A stretch of DNA of 64,000 nucleotides, taken from assembly GCF_022581195.2 (NCBI RefSeq), contig NC_061470.1, positions 8,928,001-8,992,000 of the forward strand, given 5' to 3'. The stretch comes from Helicoverpa zea. Lineage: Eukaryota > Arthropoda > Insecta > Lepidoptera > Noctuidae. Under the pieces are notes generated by a model. That model worked only from the letters and a program-made list of their open reading frames with translations, did not search any database and was not told the DNA's origin. Positions 12,155 to 22,300 of this stretch are shown piece after piece (positions within the stretch are counted from its first letter, which is position 1; the number at the start of each line of letters is the position of its first letter). The position numbers and the translations under genes are program-made.

Positions 12155-15100
12155 TCAAACTTATAACACCCCGTCGTTTTTGCGTCGGGGGTTAAAAAAG
12201 TGTTTTTATGTAGAAAATGGTCCGAGCTGAGCGAACGCGATTTCTTGGACAGAATCACAGACGTGAAATTGAAAAAAGCGCGAGCGAAGCGACCGCGAAA
12301 ATTTTTTTTCAGTTCGAGGACTAAAAGTAGATGAAAACGCTTTCTTGCTGTATAACAAATAGACAGCACAAATACAAGAAAGTGCGATCATAGCAAGCGC
12401 GAGAATTTTTTCAGGTTGAAGACTAAACGTTTGAAAAGTATTGTGTACGTAGAAAAGGGCGCGTACGTTTTTTTTATTGCAGCAACAGTAAAACATTTTC
12501 TGTGAAAACTTCAATTGTCTTACTATTGGTAAGGGTTCATGAGATCAGGGCCGTCTCTAGCTCATGTAGCGCCTCGGTGCAATCATCACCCAAGCGCCAC
12601 CTATGTATCTATTGAAAGAAAACGTTTTCGAACGTTCTTATTTATATTCAAAAGGAAAGTCACTTTATTGGTAGGTAAAGGACTTATAAAAATGTTTCCG
12701 AATCATTGTAGGCTCAAACTGTTGGCCAGATTTAAGTTATGAAAGTCGAGACAGGAGTACGTTACTGTAAAAATTAGCGCGAGCGAAGCGAGCGCGCAAA
12801 TTTTTTAATTTTGGGACACAAAAAGTTCATAAGTTTTAAAAAGCGCTGTAAAGTAACAAGCAGTCGGAAGCGCAAACTGTTTTGTTTTTGAGGACTCCAT
12901 TAATATTTTTTTTTGTTATATTTGACCTATGAAGCCATCTAGGCAAGGTATACATGATATTGCGCGAGCGAAGCGAGCGCGAAATTTTTTGAGCCTACGA
13001 CACAAAAGCACCTGATTAAATACATTGTAAAGCAACAAGTAGCCGCGAGCGCAGCGAGCGCGAACTTTTTTAAATTATTTGTTTGAAGCCTCACAAATCA
13101 GACTGGGAATTACGTACAAATAAAAAGGAACCGTGATTAGAGCGAGTGCCATTTGTGTTCGTTGATTCGGTGCGTCATTAAAAATAATAAATAATCAGAA
13201 ATACAGTACAGACATAGTCATTTACTCGCGAGCGTAGCGAGCTAGAATTTTTTCACTTAGTTGGAGGATGTTAAAAGTTAAAAATAATCAAAATGATCGA
13301 TCCAACAAAGCGAAGGCGACTTTTTTGTCAGTATCATGATACAATGTGGAACTTCCTTATCGAACGGGTGCATTTTCTTCGAAATTTCCTGGTGGCGTCC
13401 CGCGGCGCCCCTGAGACCGAGGCGCCCGGGTTATTCGCACACCCTGCACCTAAGGTTAAGACGGCCCTGCATGAGATACAGCATGTAATGTAGACAACCC
13501 GGACAGCGGATTCTTAGTAACAGGGTCCCGTTTCCTCCTTTTGGGTACGGATAAAGAGTAAATAAAGAATAGAGAGTGAGCGTTGCGAGCACGAATTCTT
13601 CAGCAAAACTACTCTACCTGTAACTATGTAGGTATCTACCTATTCACTCGGAATAAAAATTATCTTATACTTATAACAAAAACTGAAAACATCTTGTTTA
13701 ACCATTTCAATTATTGGTCCTCTTAGGTCCTGAACCTGGCCCAGGGGGGGGTCATGACCTTGTGACCTACCCCCTGGATCCGCCGTTGGTCTATACATAT
13801 AATAAAATGATAGGAAAGTCAAAACTGTAGATTGAATATTTTTTTAAAAGAATATCGGGGGGGTGTGATCTATTATCGATTCTGACCCCAAATATATAGT
13901 TTCTAGAATTTTTGTCTGTTTGTCTGTATGTCTGATTGTCTGTATGTTTGGTCTCACTGAACTCGAAAAGTACTGCATAGATTTAAATCAAATTTTGCAT
14001 GAATATTACCTGGGGGCCGGTTCAACATATAGGGTATATATTATCACGCTATCACCTACGGGGGATGAGCAATGAACGATTACTTCTGTTAACATTTCTG
14101 TAGCAGCGTGCTCAGTAATAACAAATATTTGAATATTGAACTTATATAAGTTGATCGGCCTATTATCAATCTTTACACAGAAAATAACGCTTTCATAAGT
14201 AACTTGGGAGAAAAATTAAATTTTATGAAATTGTTAAGGCAAGGTTAAAGTGGTTCCATCTGTGGTATATATAATATAAAATACATAAAATTTGACAAAG
14301 CAGCGAGGTGGAAAATAACATGTATTAATTACCATTTAAATTCATAAATGGAGTTGTACATTTTTCGTAATTCGCCATATTGTAACTCTGGGTGTAATTT
14401 TTCCATAGATATTTTAATAGTGTTTGTCAGTTTGCCGTGCCTCATCAAAATAATCGCTATAATTGTTATCTTGATGCAATGAAAATTGATAATACTAAGC
14501 CAAATCTAAAACAATGCCATCTAAATGGCTTTTTGAATATTAACGTCAAAAATTTCACGGAACCATAAACTATCTTTTAAAGTCATAGATGGAGTTCTGT
14601 ATTTTTTCATAAATAAATTAAGCTGGGGTTTTGTTACTTTAGCTAATCTTCCATGAATGTGGTGGCCTAAAAGCAACTTTAACTTTGAATGAGTACTTTT
14701 GAGTAGACCTTCAATAAATTTTATTGTGGTGAAAAACATGTAACGCATAAGGATCGTAGAAGAAAGGAGGAAGATTGATCTCTCGCCAGGGCTGCTGAGA
14801 GTGAAGCAAGGCTCCTGTAGCTTGAGAAACAAGCCCAGACACAAAGTGCAGATTAAGGAAATAGGACCTTCTCGATTTAATACCATACGCACGTTAAATA
14901 CTTTACCGCCTTCGGAAACGTACAAATAACGCGTAGCATGCCAGAGAAATATATTTTCATTCAACTACTGATTTATCAGATCCGAGCTAAGTCTAAAAAA
15001 AACGCCTTTTAAATAACTATGTTGGATATCATTCAGTTACATAGACAAAATTGCCGTGTGTTTTGGCCAAATGTGCCCCGCCTGGGTAGAGCGCCGCCGC

Positions 15101-16143
15101 CGTGTCCCCGTGGCGGCAATTGGCGCGGCGACCTCTTGCACCAGCCCCTGGTTCAAGCCATTTTCCGGCGCGAGTAATGGGATGCCGTTGCCTCCTTCTG
15201 CGTAGCAGTCATTCGGCGGCGGAACGACTGAAAATTTGCATTTCTCATCGCAAGCGCTGCGGTGGACGTGGAAGACTCTTCGGGAGCCGGGAGTCGAGAG
15301 ACGACTCCCGGAATAAAAATAACAAAAATGCCAATTTAGTACTTCCTGAATTCTAAATATACCTAATAGCTTCTCAACACCTACTCAATATTTATGATAT
15401 CTATTGCAATGATTTCATTAAGGATTTTACTCTTTTCATTGAAAATCTTGCTTTATTTTTCTTACAAAGAAGCTTCTTACTTATAGTTAATGTTATCAGA
15501 CACACAGCTGAGTGTTAAGTTTCTAGTTTCTACCCTAAGCATGCCTACAACTCTCTAAAGGCGCACTTGAATTCTCATTGTGCCCATCATCAGATCCTGG
15601 ACCTCGTGACAATGGGTAGTCCCTATTTGGAAAGTATAGGTACCTACTCTTTCAAACAAATTTGATCAAATCGGTTATAAGTAAACGATGAGCGAAAAAT
15701 CAAAAAAATGCAAACATCCGAATTGAGAACCTCTTCTTTATAGGAAAGTTGGTTGAAAACTACTAACTAAACAATAATTTTAGTTAACTTCGTAATTAAT
15801 ATCATCAGATATATATGTGTATATATATATCTGATTACATTAATTATATAGAATATCATCAGAACGACACATCAGACTATGTAACACAGAAAAGGGAATT
15901 TAAATAAAAATAATTAATTTGTAAACACATTTTCCACAATGACTTTACAGCATTACGATATTTCAGGACGTAACTATAGGTAGGTAGATAGGTACTTACA
16001 GTCATATATCCTGTAGGTGACACAGACAACACATCGGGAACTATATCATTATGAAAAAAGGATTCTGCCACAGTCCCCGAAACTCGACTGACCACGAAAC
16101 TATTCACGCAAATAACTAAAACTGTACAACACAACCGAGCCAT
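7055..16143 (-). CDS. PEBP-2: secreted PEBP-family protein with hydrophobic C-terminal tail, 229 aa
   Basis: Exons in coding order: 16143-16000, 8463-8340, 7991-7778, 7262-7055; phases 0,1,2; 690 nt. Exon 1 starts MARLCCTVLVICVNSFVVS, a good signal peptide, then IVPDVLS. Exon 2 gives VVYPDGVEVKEGNVL. Exon 3 gives DPDAPSR, HWLMVNVPG, GAGPPQDTGLHRYVFLVYQQP, so the ligand pocket looks intact. Exon 4 gives FAEKYKLGDPVAGNFFQAEYDDYVPIL, then runs 23 residues past the usual end: RSAAQVLGSN followed by MALFVCILMCLLRLM. This resembles a GPI-attachment signal or a membrane tail and is absent from the three paralogs. Intron 1 (7.5 kb) is swollen by a foldback element, Helitrons, a 2.3 kb hAT and LINE pieces. 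Exon 1 is assigned by gene order and phase. Convergent with PEBP-1. Confidence 0.86.
8500..8760 (+). repeat. LINE 3'-end repeat common in moths
   Basis: Opens with 'agggttccgtacccaaaggg', runs through 'ccttccgtccgtctgtcacc', and closes with 'cactcgcacttggccgg' before a T-run. I recognise it as a widespread lepidopteran LINE 3' end (CR1/Zenon-like); the class is from memory and not testable here. In intron 1 of PEBP-2. Confidence 0.6.
9228..9870. repeat. Decayed interspersed repeat block
   Basis: Contains 'gccaagttcgagcaaaaaaa', 'gaccccctcacttatctaa', and two related stretches around 9640-9680 and 9810-9850 that share 'tgaaaa.ggccaagtgtga'. The partial internal duplication suggests retroelement 3' sequence. 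No coding potential. In intron 1 of PEBP-2. Confidence 0.45.
10062..10433. repeat. Foldback element with about 157-bp arms
   Basis: The left arm begins AAATCCCACCCAAAACAAAA (10062) and its reverse complement ends at 10433. The arms are close to 97% identical by eye and enclose a loop of about 55 bp (10221-10276). Transcription through PEBP-2 intron 1 would give a long RNA hairpin. No transposase; probably a MITE. Confidence 0.9.
10470..10665 (+). mobile_element. Helitron-like non-autonomous fragment
   Basis: Contains 'aactcaacaacgcctggacc' and ends 'gcgaagccgcgggcaaaagc' followed by TAGTA, the CTAG-type 3' end known for lepidopteran Helitron-like elements. No ORF. In intron 1 of PEBP-2. Confidence 0.55.
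10901..11100 (+). mobile_element. Lep1-like Helitron fragment, copy 1
   Basis: Starts 'taatattataaagctgaag' and continues 'agtttgtttgtttgcttg', 'aacgcgctaatctcaggaac', ending 'ggcagaagctagtaataa'. The same order recurs at 20151-20322 and, degraded, at 34517-34670. A short inverse piece lies at 11370-11400. Non-coding. Confidence 0.65.
11486..13788 (+). mobile_element. 2.3-kb non-autonomous hAT element, 8-bp target duplication, motif-rich
   Basis: The left end is CAAGGGCGGATCCAG and the right end CTGGATCCGCCGTTG. The exact 8-bp duplication GTCTATAC lies at 11478-11485 and 13789-13796, which fixes both borders and the hAT type. Next to each end is a G- or C-run followed by GTCAC or GTGAC. The interior holds many spaced copies of GCGAGCGAAGCGAGCGCG (near 11734, 12271, 12778, 12962, 13044) followed by ATTTTTT-like runs, plus a nested retroelement 3' piece with a CA microsatellite (about 11820-12195). 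No transposase frame. In intron 1 of PEBP-2. Confidence 0.9.
12121..12149. repeat. CA microsatellite
   Basis: About 14 CA dinucleotides, followed by 'gacacgtcaaac' and then 'caccccgtcgtttttgcg'. It lies in the retroelement piece nested in the hAT element at 11486-13788. Confidence 0.95.
14521..14964 (-). other. Unrecognised 147-codon open frame in intron
   Basis: This minus-strand frame runs 147 codons in AT-rich DNA with no family I recognise. It has scattered hydrophobic stretches and a Lys-rich C-terminal part (KKYRTPSMTLKDSLWF). There is no convincing splice or promoter context. A weakly similar stretch ('atggagtt.tacatttttc' against 'atggagttctgtattttttc') occurs at 14347-14366. It may be a decayed mobile-element or retrocopied fragment, or chance. 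It lies inside PEBP-2 intron 1. Confidence 0.15.
15060..15330 (+). pseudogene. R1-like LINE fragment, second copy
   Basis: GC-rich island with segments that align by eye to the element at 1501-2255: 'ggcgcggcgacctcttgcac' against 'gggcggcggcgacctctcgc', 'ccctggttcaagccatt' against 'ccctggttcaggccatg', and 'gatgccgttgcctccttctg' against 'gatgtcgtcgcctccttctg'. Deletions break the frame. No target duplication found. In intron 1 of PEBP-2. Confidence 0.65.
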
Positions 16144-16740
16144 CTTGTTAGCAAAATATATATGAACTACTTCGCAGAAACTTGTTTATTCTTATACGGA
16201 GATAAATATATGTAGATAATTATTTATTTCAGTAGATAAATCACGGTTCTGTGATTTACACTGCTATTTTATTTATCTCTCGAATAGGGGCATCTGCTTA
16301 CACGTGGAAACCTTGGAGCCCTTATTTAGCTTCCATTCACGACTATTATAGGTATATCTATCAAGCAACCATGAGTGTTTTCAATGTTTAGACGTTGAAA
16401 CCAGATTAACAAGAATTTTAATGGATCACCTACATGGGTACCTACCTAACTAGAAAATCTTTCCCGTACAAAAAAACCGTCTTTATTGTTCTATGGGAGA
16501 CTAAAATAAAAATCCAGTTTCCGATAAGTGTGGGATGATTAAAACGAAAGGTAACAACTCAATATTCAATAATTTATTACGATTAGGCAATATTTACAAA
16601 CAAATAAATGAGACTTTCTCTAGTCAAAAACATGAATCTTCACACATATTTTTTAAATTAGTTTATAATTATTTTCAGTCATCATCAACACCTATGCATT
16701 TATATGACACGATATCGGATATATGACGCTAGTTCCTAGG

Positions 16741-16916
16741 TCATGTCACTCGAATATATTGTGTGACCAAGGGGTCTGGGTTGCCCTTTTGCCCGGGTAA
16801 CTGGGTTGAGGAGTTCAGATAGGCAGTCGATCTTTGTGATACAGTGGTACTTAGCTGCATCCGGTGAGACTGGAAGCCGGTCCCAACATAATTGAGAAAA
16901 GGCTCGGGAGATGATG
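16741..16916 (+). repeat. Lepidopteran interspersed repeat A, copy 2
   Basis: Forward copy: 'gcccgggtaactgggttgag', 'gttcagataggcagtcg', 'gagactggaagccggtccc' and 'aaaaggctcgggagatgat'. It lies just 3' of the PEBP-3 stop, between PEBP-2 exon 1 and PEBP-3. Confidence 0.7.
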
Positions 16917-16924
16917 ATCAAATT

Positions 16925-18392
16925 TTACGATAAACCAAGTTGTTCGTGCAGAATGGGCACGTAGTCGTCATACGCCGCTTGGTAGAAGTTGCCAGCGACT
17001 AGTGCCAAGTTGTACTTCTCGGCGAAAGCTGAGATTAAAAATGATGGCCGGTTTTCAGTAGAGCTGAAAAGAGAAAATCATGATTAGGATATATTTCTGC
17101 AATATCTATCTTTTTAAAGAGACACGACTAAAACAGGACGAAGAATGCAAAGTTTTAGTATTGGAATAGGTACCTACATAAAAAAGACTGTCTAATAATC
17201 ATACTCGGATACTTCTTACGTGCCTATTTATGACTGAAAATAGAATAAGAACCTAATTAATAAATAGGTAGGTACTTGCACAAGTATTTATACTAACGTG
17301 TTATTAACTCTTGTCTCCATAAAAGCCAATTCGGAAGGTTGTTCATAAACCAAGAAGACGTATCTATGTAGACCAGACCCCTCGCCGGGACCAGAACCAA
17401 TGTACTCCGCGATGACGTCACCGGACATCACGTCATTCCCGTGAACGTTACCGACTAACCAGTGTAGAAACGCGCGGGATGTTGGCGAAATGCGGGATGG
17501 TGCGTCGGGGTCTGAAATTGACAATTGTTGATCGAGGATGTGCAAAGAAATTATGTTAGATATGTACAAGCGACGCGCTCCGGCTTCGCACGGGATAACA
17601 GTATTTCCCCACTATTCACCTACCTAAAATATGTTATTATATATACAAACCTCCCTCTTTAATCACTCTGTCTATTTAAAAAATCGCATAAAAATCGGTT
17701 GCGTAGTTTTGAAGATTTAAGCGTACAAAGGGACAAAGGGATATATAAAGGGAAAAAGCGACTTTGTTTTATACGTTGCATTGGCCAGGCTAACATTATC
17801 TTACGTATCAAGAAATAATCCAAATTTCGAGCTAAACGTGATAGGTGCTAAATCATAACTTACCAACAAAGGCAACAGTGAAAAGCTTCTGATGGTCAGC
17901 AGAATCCCACCAGACATGTGGAATGTCCCTCACCAGCGTGGGAGTCAACTCGTTGCCAGTATTCACCACAGCACCACTTCGGTAATTCACCTAAAATTCA
18001 AAAACTTTCAGGTGACCAATCTTTCACTCAAACCAACCATTCGGTCAAAATTATGTAAGTAATTAATTTACACCTGACCCAGTCTACCTAGATCTGCTGA
18101 ACCCATAAAATAAATCGAAGAAAGACACAATTTTTGCTTCATTATTGTATTATTGAAGTCTACCTGCGACTATTGGAATGGTCTCATCTCGAAATTATAA
18201 AGAAACGGGAATGTGTAGGTATACTTACCTAAAAAAAAATGTATTACTTACATACAAATATTCTGCAGGTGCAGTAGATAATACATCTGGAATTACTTCG
18301 TGTTTTAGAAAATGATCTTCCAGTGTCTTCTCTAGTTGGACCGGAGTAAAATTATTTACACAAAAAATTATAGCGAAGAACCACGGACCCAT
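16925..18392 (-). CDS. PEBP-3: secreted PEBP-family protein, 206 aa
   Basis: Exons in coding order: 18392-18252, 17990-17864, 17511-17298, 17063-16925; 621 nt, phases 0,1,2. The N-terminus MGPWFFAIIFCVNNFTPV is a signal peptide, then EVIPDVLST. Exon 2 (VNYRSGAVVNTGNELTP) is 127 bp, one codon longer than in the paralogs. Exon 3 has DPDAPSR, HWLVGNVHG and SGPGEGSGLHRYVFLVYEQP. Exon 4 has FAEKYNLALVAGNFYQAAYDDYVPILHEQLGLS. In the pocket loop GPGEGS replaces GPPPGT. The exon 3 donor is GTTAGT, weaker than GTAAGT. It is the most compact of the cluster (1.5 kb) with a readable TATA/initiator pair upstream. Probably extracellular lipid or ligand binding; function not known. Confidence 0.9.
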
Positions 18393-18419
18393 CTTGCAAG
18401 ACTACTTACCTACCGCAAT

Positions 18420-18456
18420 ACTGAGTAGGTAGATTATTTTATATCATTTTTATATA
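18420..18456 (-). promoter_or_regulatory. Core promoter of PEBP-3 (TATA plus initiator)
   Basis: On the - strand TATATAAAA (18456-18448) is followed by the arthropod initiator TCAGT (18424-18420), with the initiator A 34 nt from the TATA start. The ATG at 18392 would lie about 30 nt into the transcript. Confidence 0.6.
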
Positions 18457-19254
18457 CCATCTTATTGAGTGATAAAGATAACCGCTCAGAATATCAGATA
18501 ATATCACTGTGATAATGATTGGTTCTGCATCATTGCGACACATTTTTCTTTGCATTGCAAGATTTTACCAAAAATGGCTTTGAGTAGACAGTAGGCACGT
18601 GACTGTTTAGTTAGGTACTCAAAATTTTCCGATTATTCCTTAATACGTAGAAGGTTGAAATAAAACTCCATTTACAGTGCATACCACTATATCATAAACT
18701 ACAAGACAATTTCGAATCATCCACTTACAAAACTTCTCTTATTATACTCATTAAATGCACTAGTTGTATCCGATATCTTTATATAATGCAAAGGGGACAT
18801 AAACAAAGGTAAAGATAACATATAAACTGCACTTGTGATATAAACAAAGATAATGTGTGACGAAGCAGATATTTTTTTTTAACGGGAGTCAAGCGCACGG
18901 CGGGTGTCGTTATTACAATTATCGATAAATTACACAATTAAAATTGCACGCGCTTTTATTTTCAACATTTATCCATACAGCGATAGCTGCTTATAGTTAT
19001 AAAACTCCTATACCATTGGAAGGCAAATTATTCATACAAATGTATTGTCTTAGCGTAACATTGGCCACAAGCGTTCCATATTGGATATATTGGAGATGGC
19101 TTACAATGAGAAGTGAATAAATGGAATAACTAATACCGAATCACGCAAAAGTTAATGATAGTTGTTTGAGCTACTACAACACGGTTGCTGCTGTTTGCTA
19201 CTTAAGCTACATAATTCAGTAAAACTTCAAACAAAAAGTAGTCTTAAAAAAACG
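18457..19254. other. Intergenic, PEBP-3 to PEBP-4
   Basis: AT-rich spacer between head of PEBP-3 and tail of PEBP-4. I see no gene and no clear mobile element. Confidence 0.5.
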
Positions 19255-19273
19255 TTTATTTACTCCATTTATT
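19255..19273 (-). terminator. Poly(A) signals of PEBP-4
   Basis: Two TTTATT words (AATAAA on the - strand) at 19255-19260 and 19268-19273, 54-74 nt past the PEBP-4 stop codon. Confidence 0.6.
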
Positions 19274-19326
19274 ATCTCCTCAATGATACAGACAGGTGGT
19301 ACTAAAATCGTTGTGTTGTGTTTCGT

Positions 19327-22300
19327 TTAAGCGCCGAGTTGTTGGTACAGGATGGGTACGTAGTCATCGTACTCTGCTTGGTAGAAGTTGCCCGCGATGG
19401 GGTCGCCCAGTTTGTACTTCTTGGCGAACTTGGAAATCGAGAACATTCCACGGTTGTCACCAGACCTGAAAAGGGTATAGTGTTGGTTAGAATTCCATTT
19501 AAATGTGGCTAAACAATTTTATTTCTTTTTACATGATAGCCTATGCTATTCATGCTGGTCATACTAAAGCGGCGCCATCTCATGCTGTTTTCTTTAAGTC
19601 ATTTTTCGAATTGAAATACGAAACTTTAGGAATAAACATGGGAAAAGGTAACTTACGCCCGCAGATACATTTAATGGTTACTTAAGACACTCCTTAGTGA
19701 CGGATCGTCAAAGAAATCCATCACTAAGGAATTGCTTAAGTAACCATTAAATGTCTCTGAGTATGTCCATTGTACTTCCATTAATTCTTTTATTTATTAT
19801 AAAAAAAGTATCTCAATGAAATCTCAAGCTGATTCACCAAATTATGGCGGCCATTTTTTCCTAATACCAATTAAAACTTTTTAGAAAGATCTTTGAGCCA
19901 CTGACCTGTTAGTTAGCCTAGGCTCATCGAACTCCAGTTTGGCGGGCTGCTGGTATACCAGGAACACGTATCTGTGGAGACCAGTGCCGGGAGGGGGGCC
20001 GGAGCCGACGTACTGGGACAAGGTCTCGCCCGCACAGATGTTGTTCCCGGGAATATTGCCGACCAGCCAGTGGTGCCATTCACGGAACTTCGGATCTTTG
20101 CGGGAAGGCGCGTCGGGGTCTGCAATATAAAAATTGGTGTAGAACTAATCTATACTAATATTATAAAGCTGAAGAGTTTGTTTGTTTGTTTGAACGCGCT
20201 AATCTCAGGAAGCCCATGTTAGATAGCCCATTTATCGAGGAAGGCTATAGGCTATTTTTTATCCCGGTACGGGAAGTAGTTCCCACGGGATGCGGGTGAA
20301 ACCGCTGGCAGAAGCTAGTAATTGAAAAAATATTGGCTTGGAATGTTACGGTAACTGGAAGAAAAAATATTTGAGAAAAAGACATTTATTTCCAAAATAA
20401 TGTAGTCTTGGGTAGGTACATTCATAGTAATACATAATAACTGAATTGCTAAGCGAATTTGATTTCATAAATACTGTAACTCATAAGAAAGTTATGTCAA
20501 TATTATAAATGCCCTGTTTAATGTTTTATGTAAAGTATTGTTTTATATAGTTATGGTTTAAGACAAATGATCTATTTACAAACTTTTCCCACGTTCACGT
20601 GCATAACGAAAACGTATTGACATAACATGAGAACCGTCATTTTTACAAGTAAAATGTTGATTTTAAATATTTAACGGTCATGACCGAATCAAATATGTTT
20701 AATTTTTTCAGTACCTATCATAGTTTTATTTTTTATTTTTTCCTGTCAAAGAGCCATACGACCAGTACGAAACCATGACTATGGCAGAAATATTTACTTG
20801 CTTTTCAGTTTGTTTTTCCCGAACCCGGATAATTTAGGATATACCTCTAGAATAAAGAACAAACGTAAGTAACTATCATTTAAAAATCGTGGCGTGCCGT
20901 GGCAAATATACTTAAAAAGCTCGTGCCCGATAAAATCCCGGCTTTTGGGTAGATGTAGTAAGTAAGTGGAAAAAAAATCATACCAGCCTACATAGGGTAT
21001 ATTCCCAAAGCTAGGTATAAGTCCCAAAGTATTCTGAAGTTGCACAACACTACTAACCTGTCATGGCAAGAGTGTAAAACTCATCTGCGGAGGCATTCCA
21101 TTTGACGTCGGGGATGTCCTTCACCTCCGTCGGAGTCAGCACATTGCCTTCATTTACTTCCACACCACTGGGGTATTTCACCTGAAACGATATACCAATT
21201 ATGTTATCAAGAGCTTAAGATTGAGTTTAGTGAGCCAGAAAGACAGGGCAGAAAGACGGCTTTTTTATGGGAAATCATCAAATGACCCCTCCCGCTGCGG
21301 TTTAGCAGCGTGACGACGACAAAGACGTCCATCTTTTGAAAAATCGGTTGAGATTACGCTTACCTATTAGATCACACTTCCTATATTATCGCATCCGGTA
21401 TGAATCAAATACTTAATTGCAATAATGAAGTTAATGGCTCTACCTGCCCAGTACAACACAAGTTTAAACTAATTTGCTGGAAGTGAGAAAATGACCAGGT
21501 AACTACATTTTAATATGACACTCGCGACAAAAGAACTGAATAATTAATTTAGATCTGTTTAGTTTACGAACAGAATAAGTACTAAGTTATGTACTTTGGT
21601 CATATTGCCCGGGGAGAACCCGACAACTTATAAATTATATTTGCTTTAGGTAAAATTGATAGTAAAAGATGATAGGGACCTTCACCTATTTGTTGGTCAG
21701 ACCAAATCATAGACGTGACGGGACTCACTATATCGACTGGCTTAAGATAGACCGGGATAGAAGAACATTGTCACCATCTCGGTTAAAGCATTATCAAGAA
21801 AGACACGACCTTCAGAAATGAAGAGCACGATAAAGAAGTTGCCGAAATGACGATTGAACTGACAAATAGGCTCAATGGAGTACAAACAGAGTAATTGCAA
21901 GTTCAAACTTGTTTTTCCCGCGTGGTTAATCCATCACTTAATGCTACGTTCACACGCGCGCCGCGCAGCCCGGCGGGCTGCCTGGCGTGCTGCGCGGCGT
22001 GCAGCCCGTCGCGGGCAGGCGGACATTCAAGCTGTTCACACGCGCTCCGTCGTGTCAGTCAGTGCAAGAATGGCGAGCGAGGATCTCGGTGTTGTTGCTG
22101 TCATAGCCTTTGGCTTAACTTATTTTTATTGGAAAAAAAAACAAAATGATGAACGACGTTAACCATTCCGCCATGTTGTAATCTCCGATCGTAGCGACTT
22201 TCTTAGAACGTTTAATCGTCACGAAAGCGCAGGAGAGACTGACTGCCCGCGCGCGTGTAAACAGTCGCCGGGCGCCCGCACATTCATCCTTTGAACTTTG

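Noticed and set aside
12106..12514. Overlapping minus-strand frames near the CA repeat
   Set aside because: Made of microsatellite (VCVCVC) and hAT-internal motif translations.
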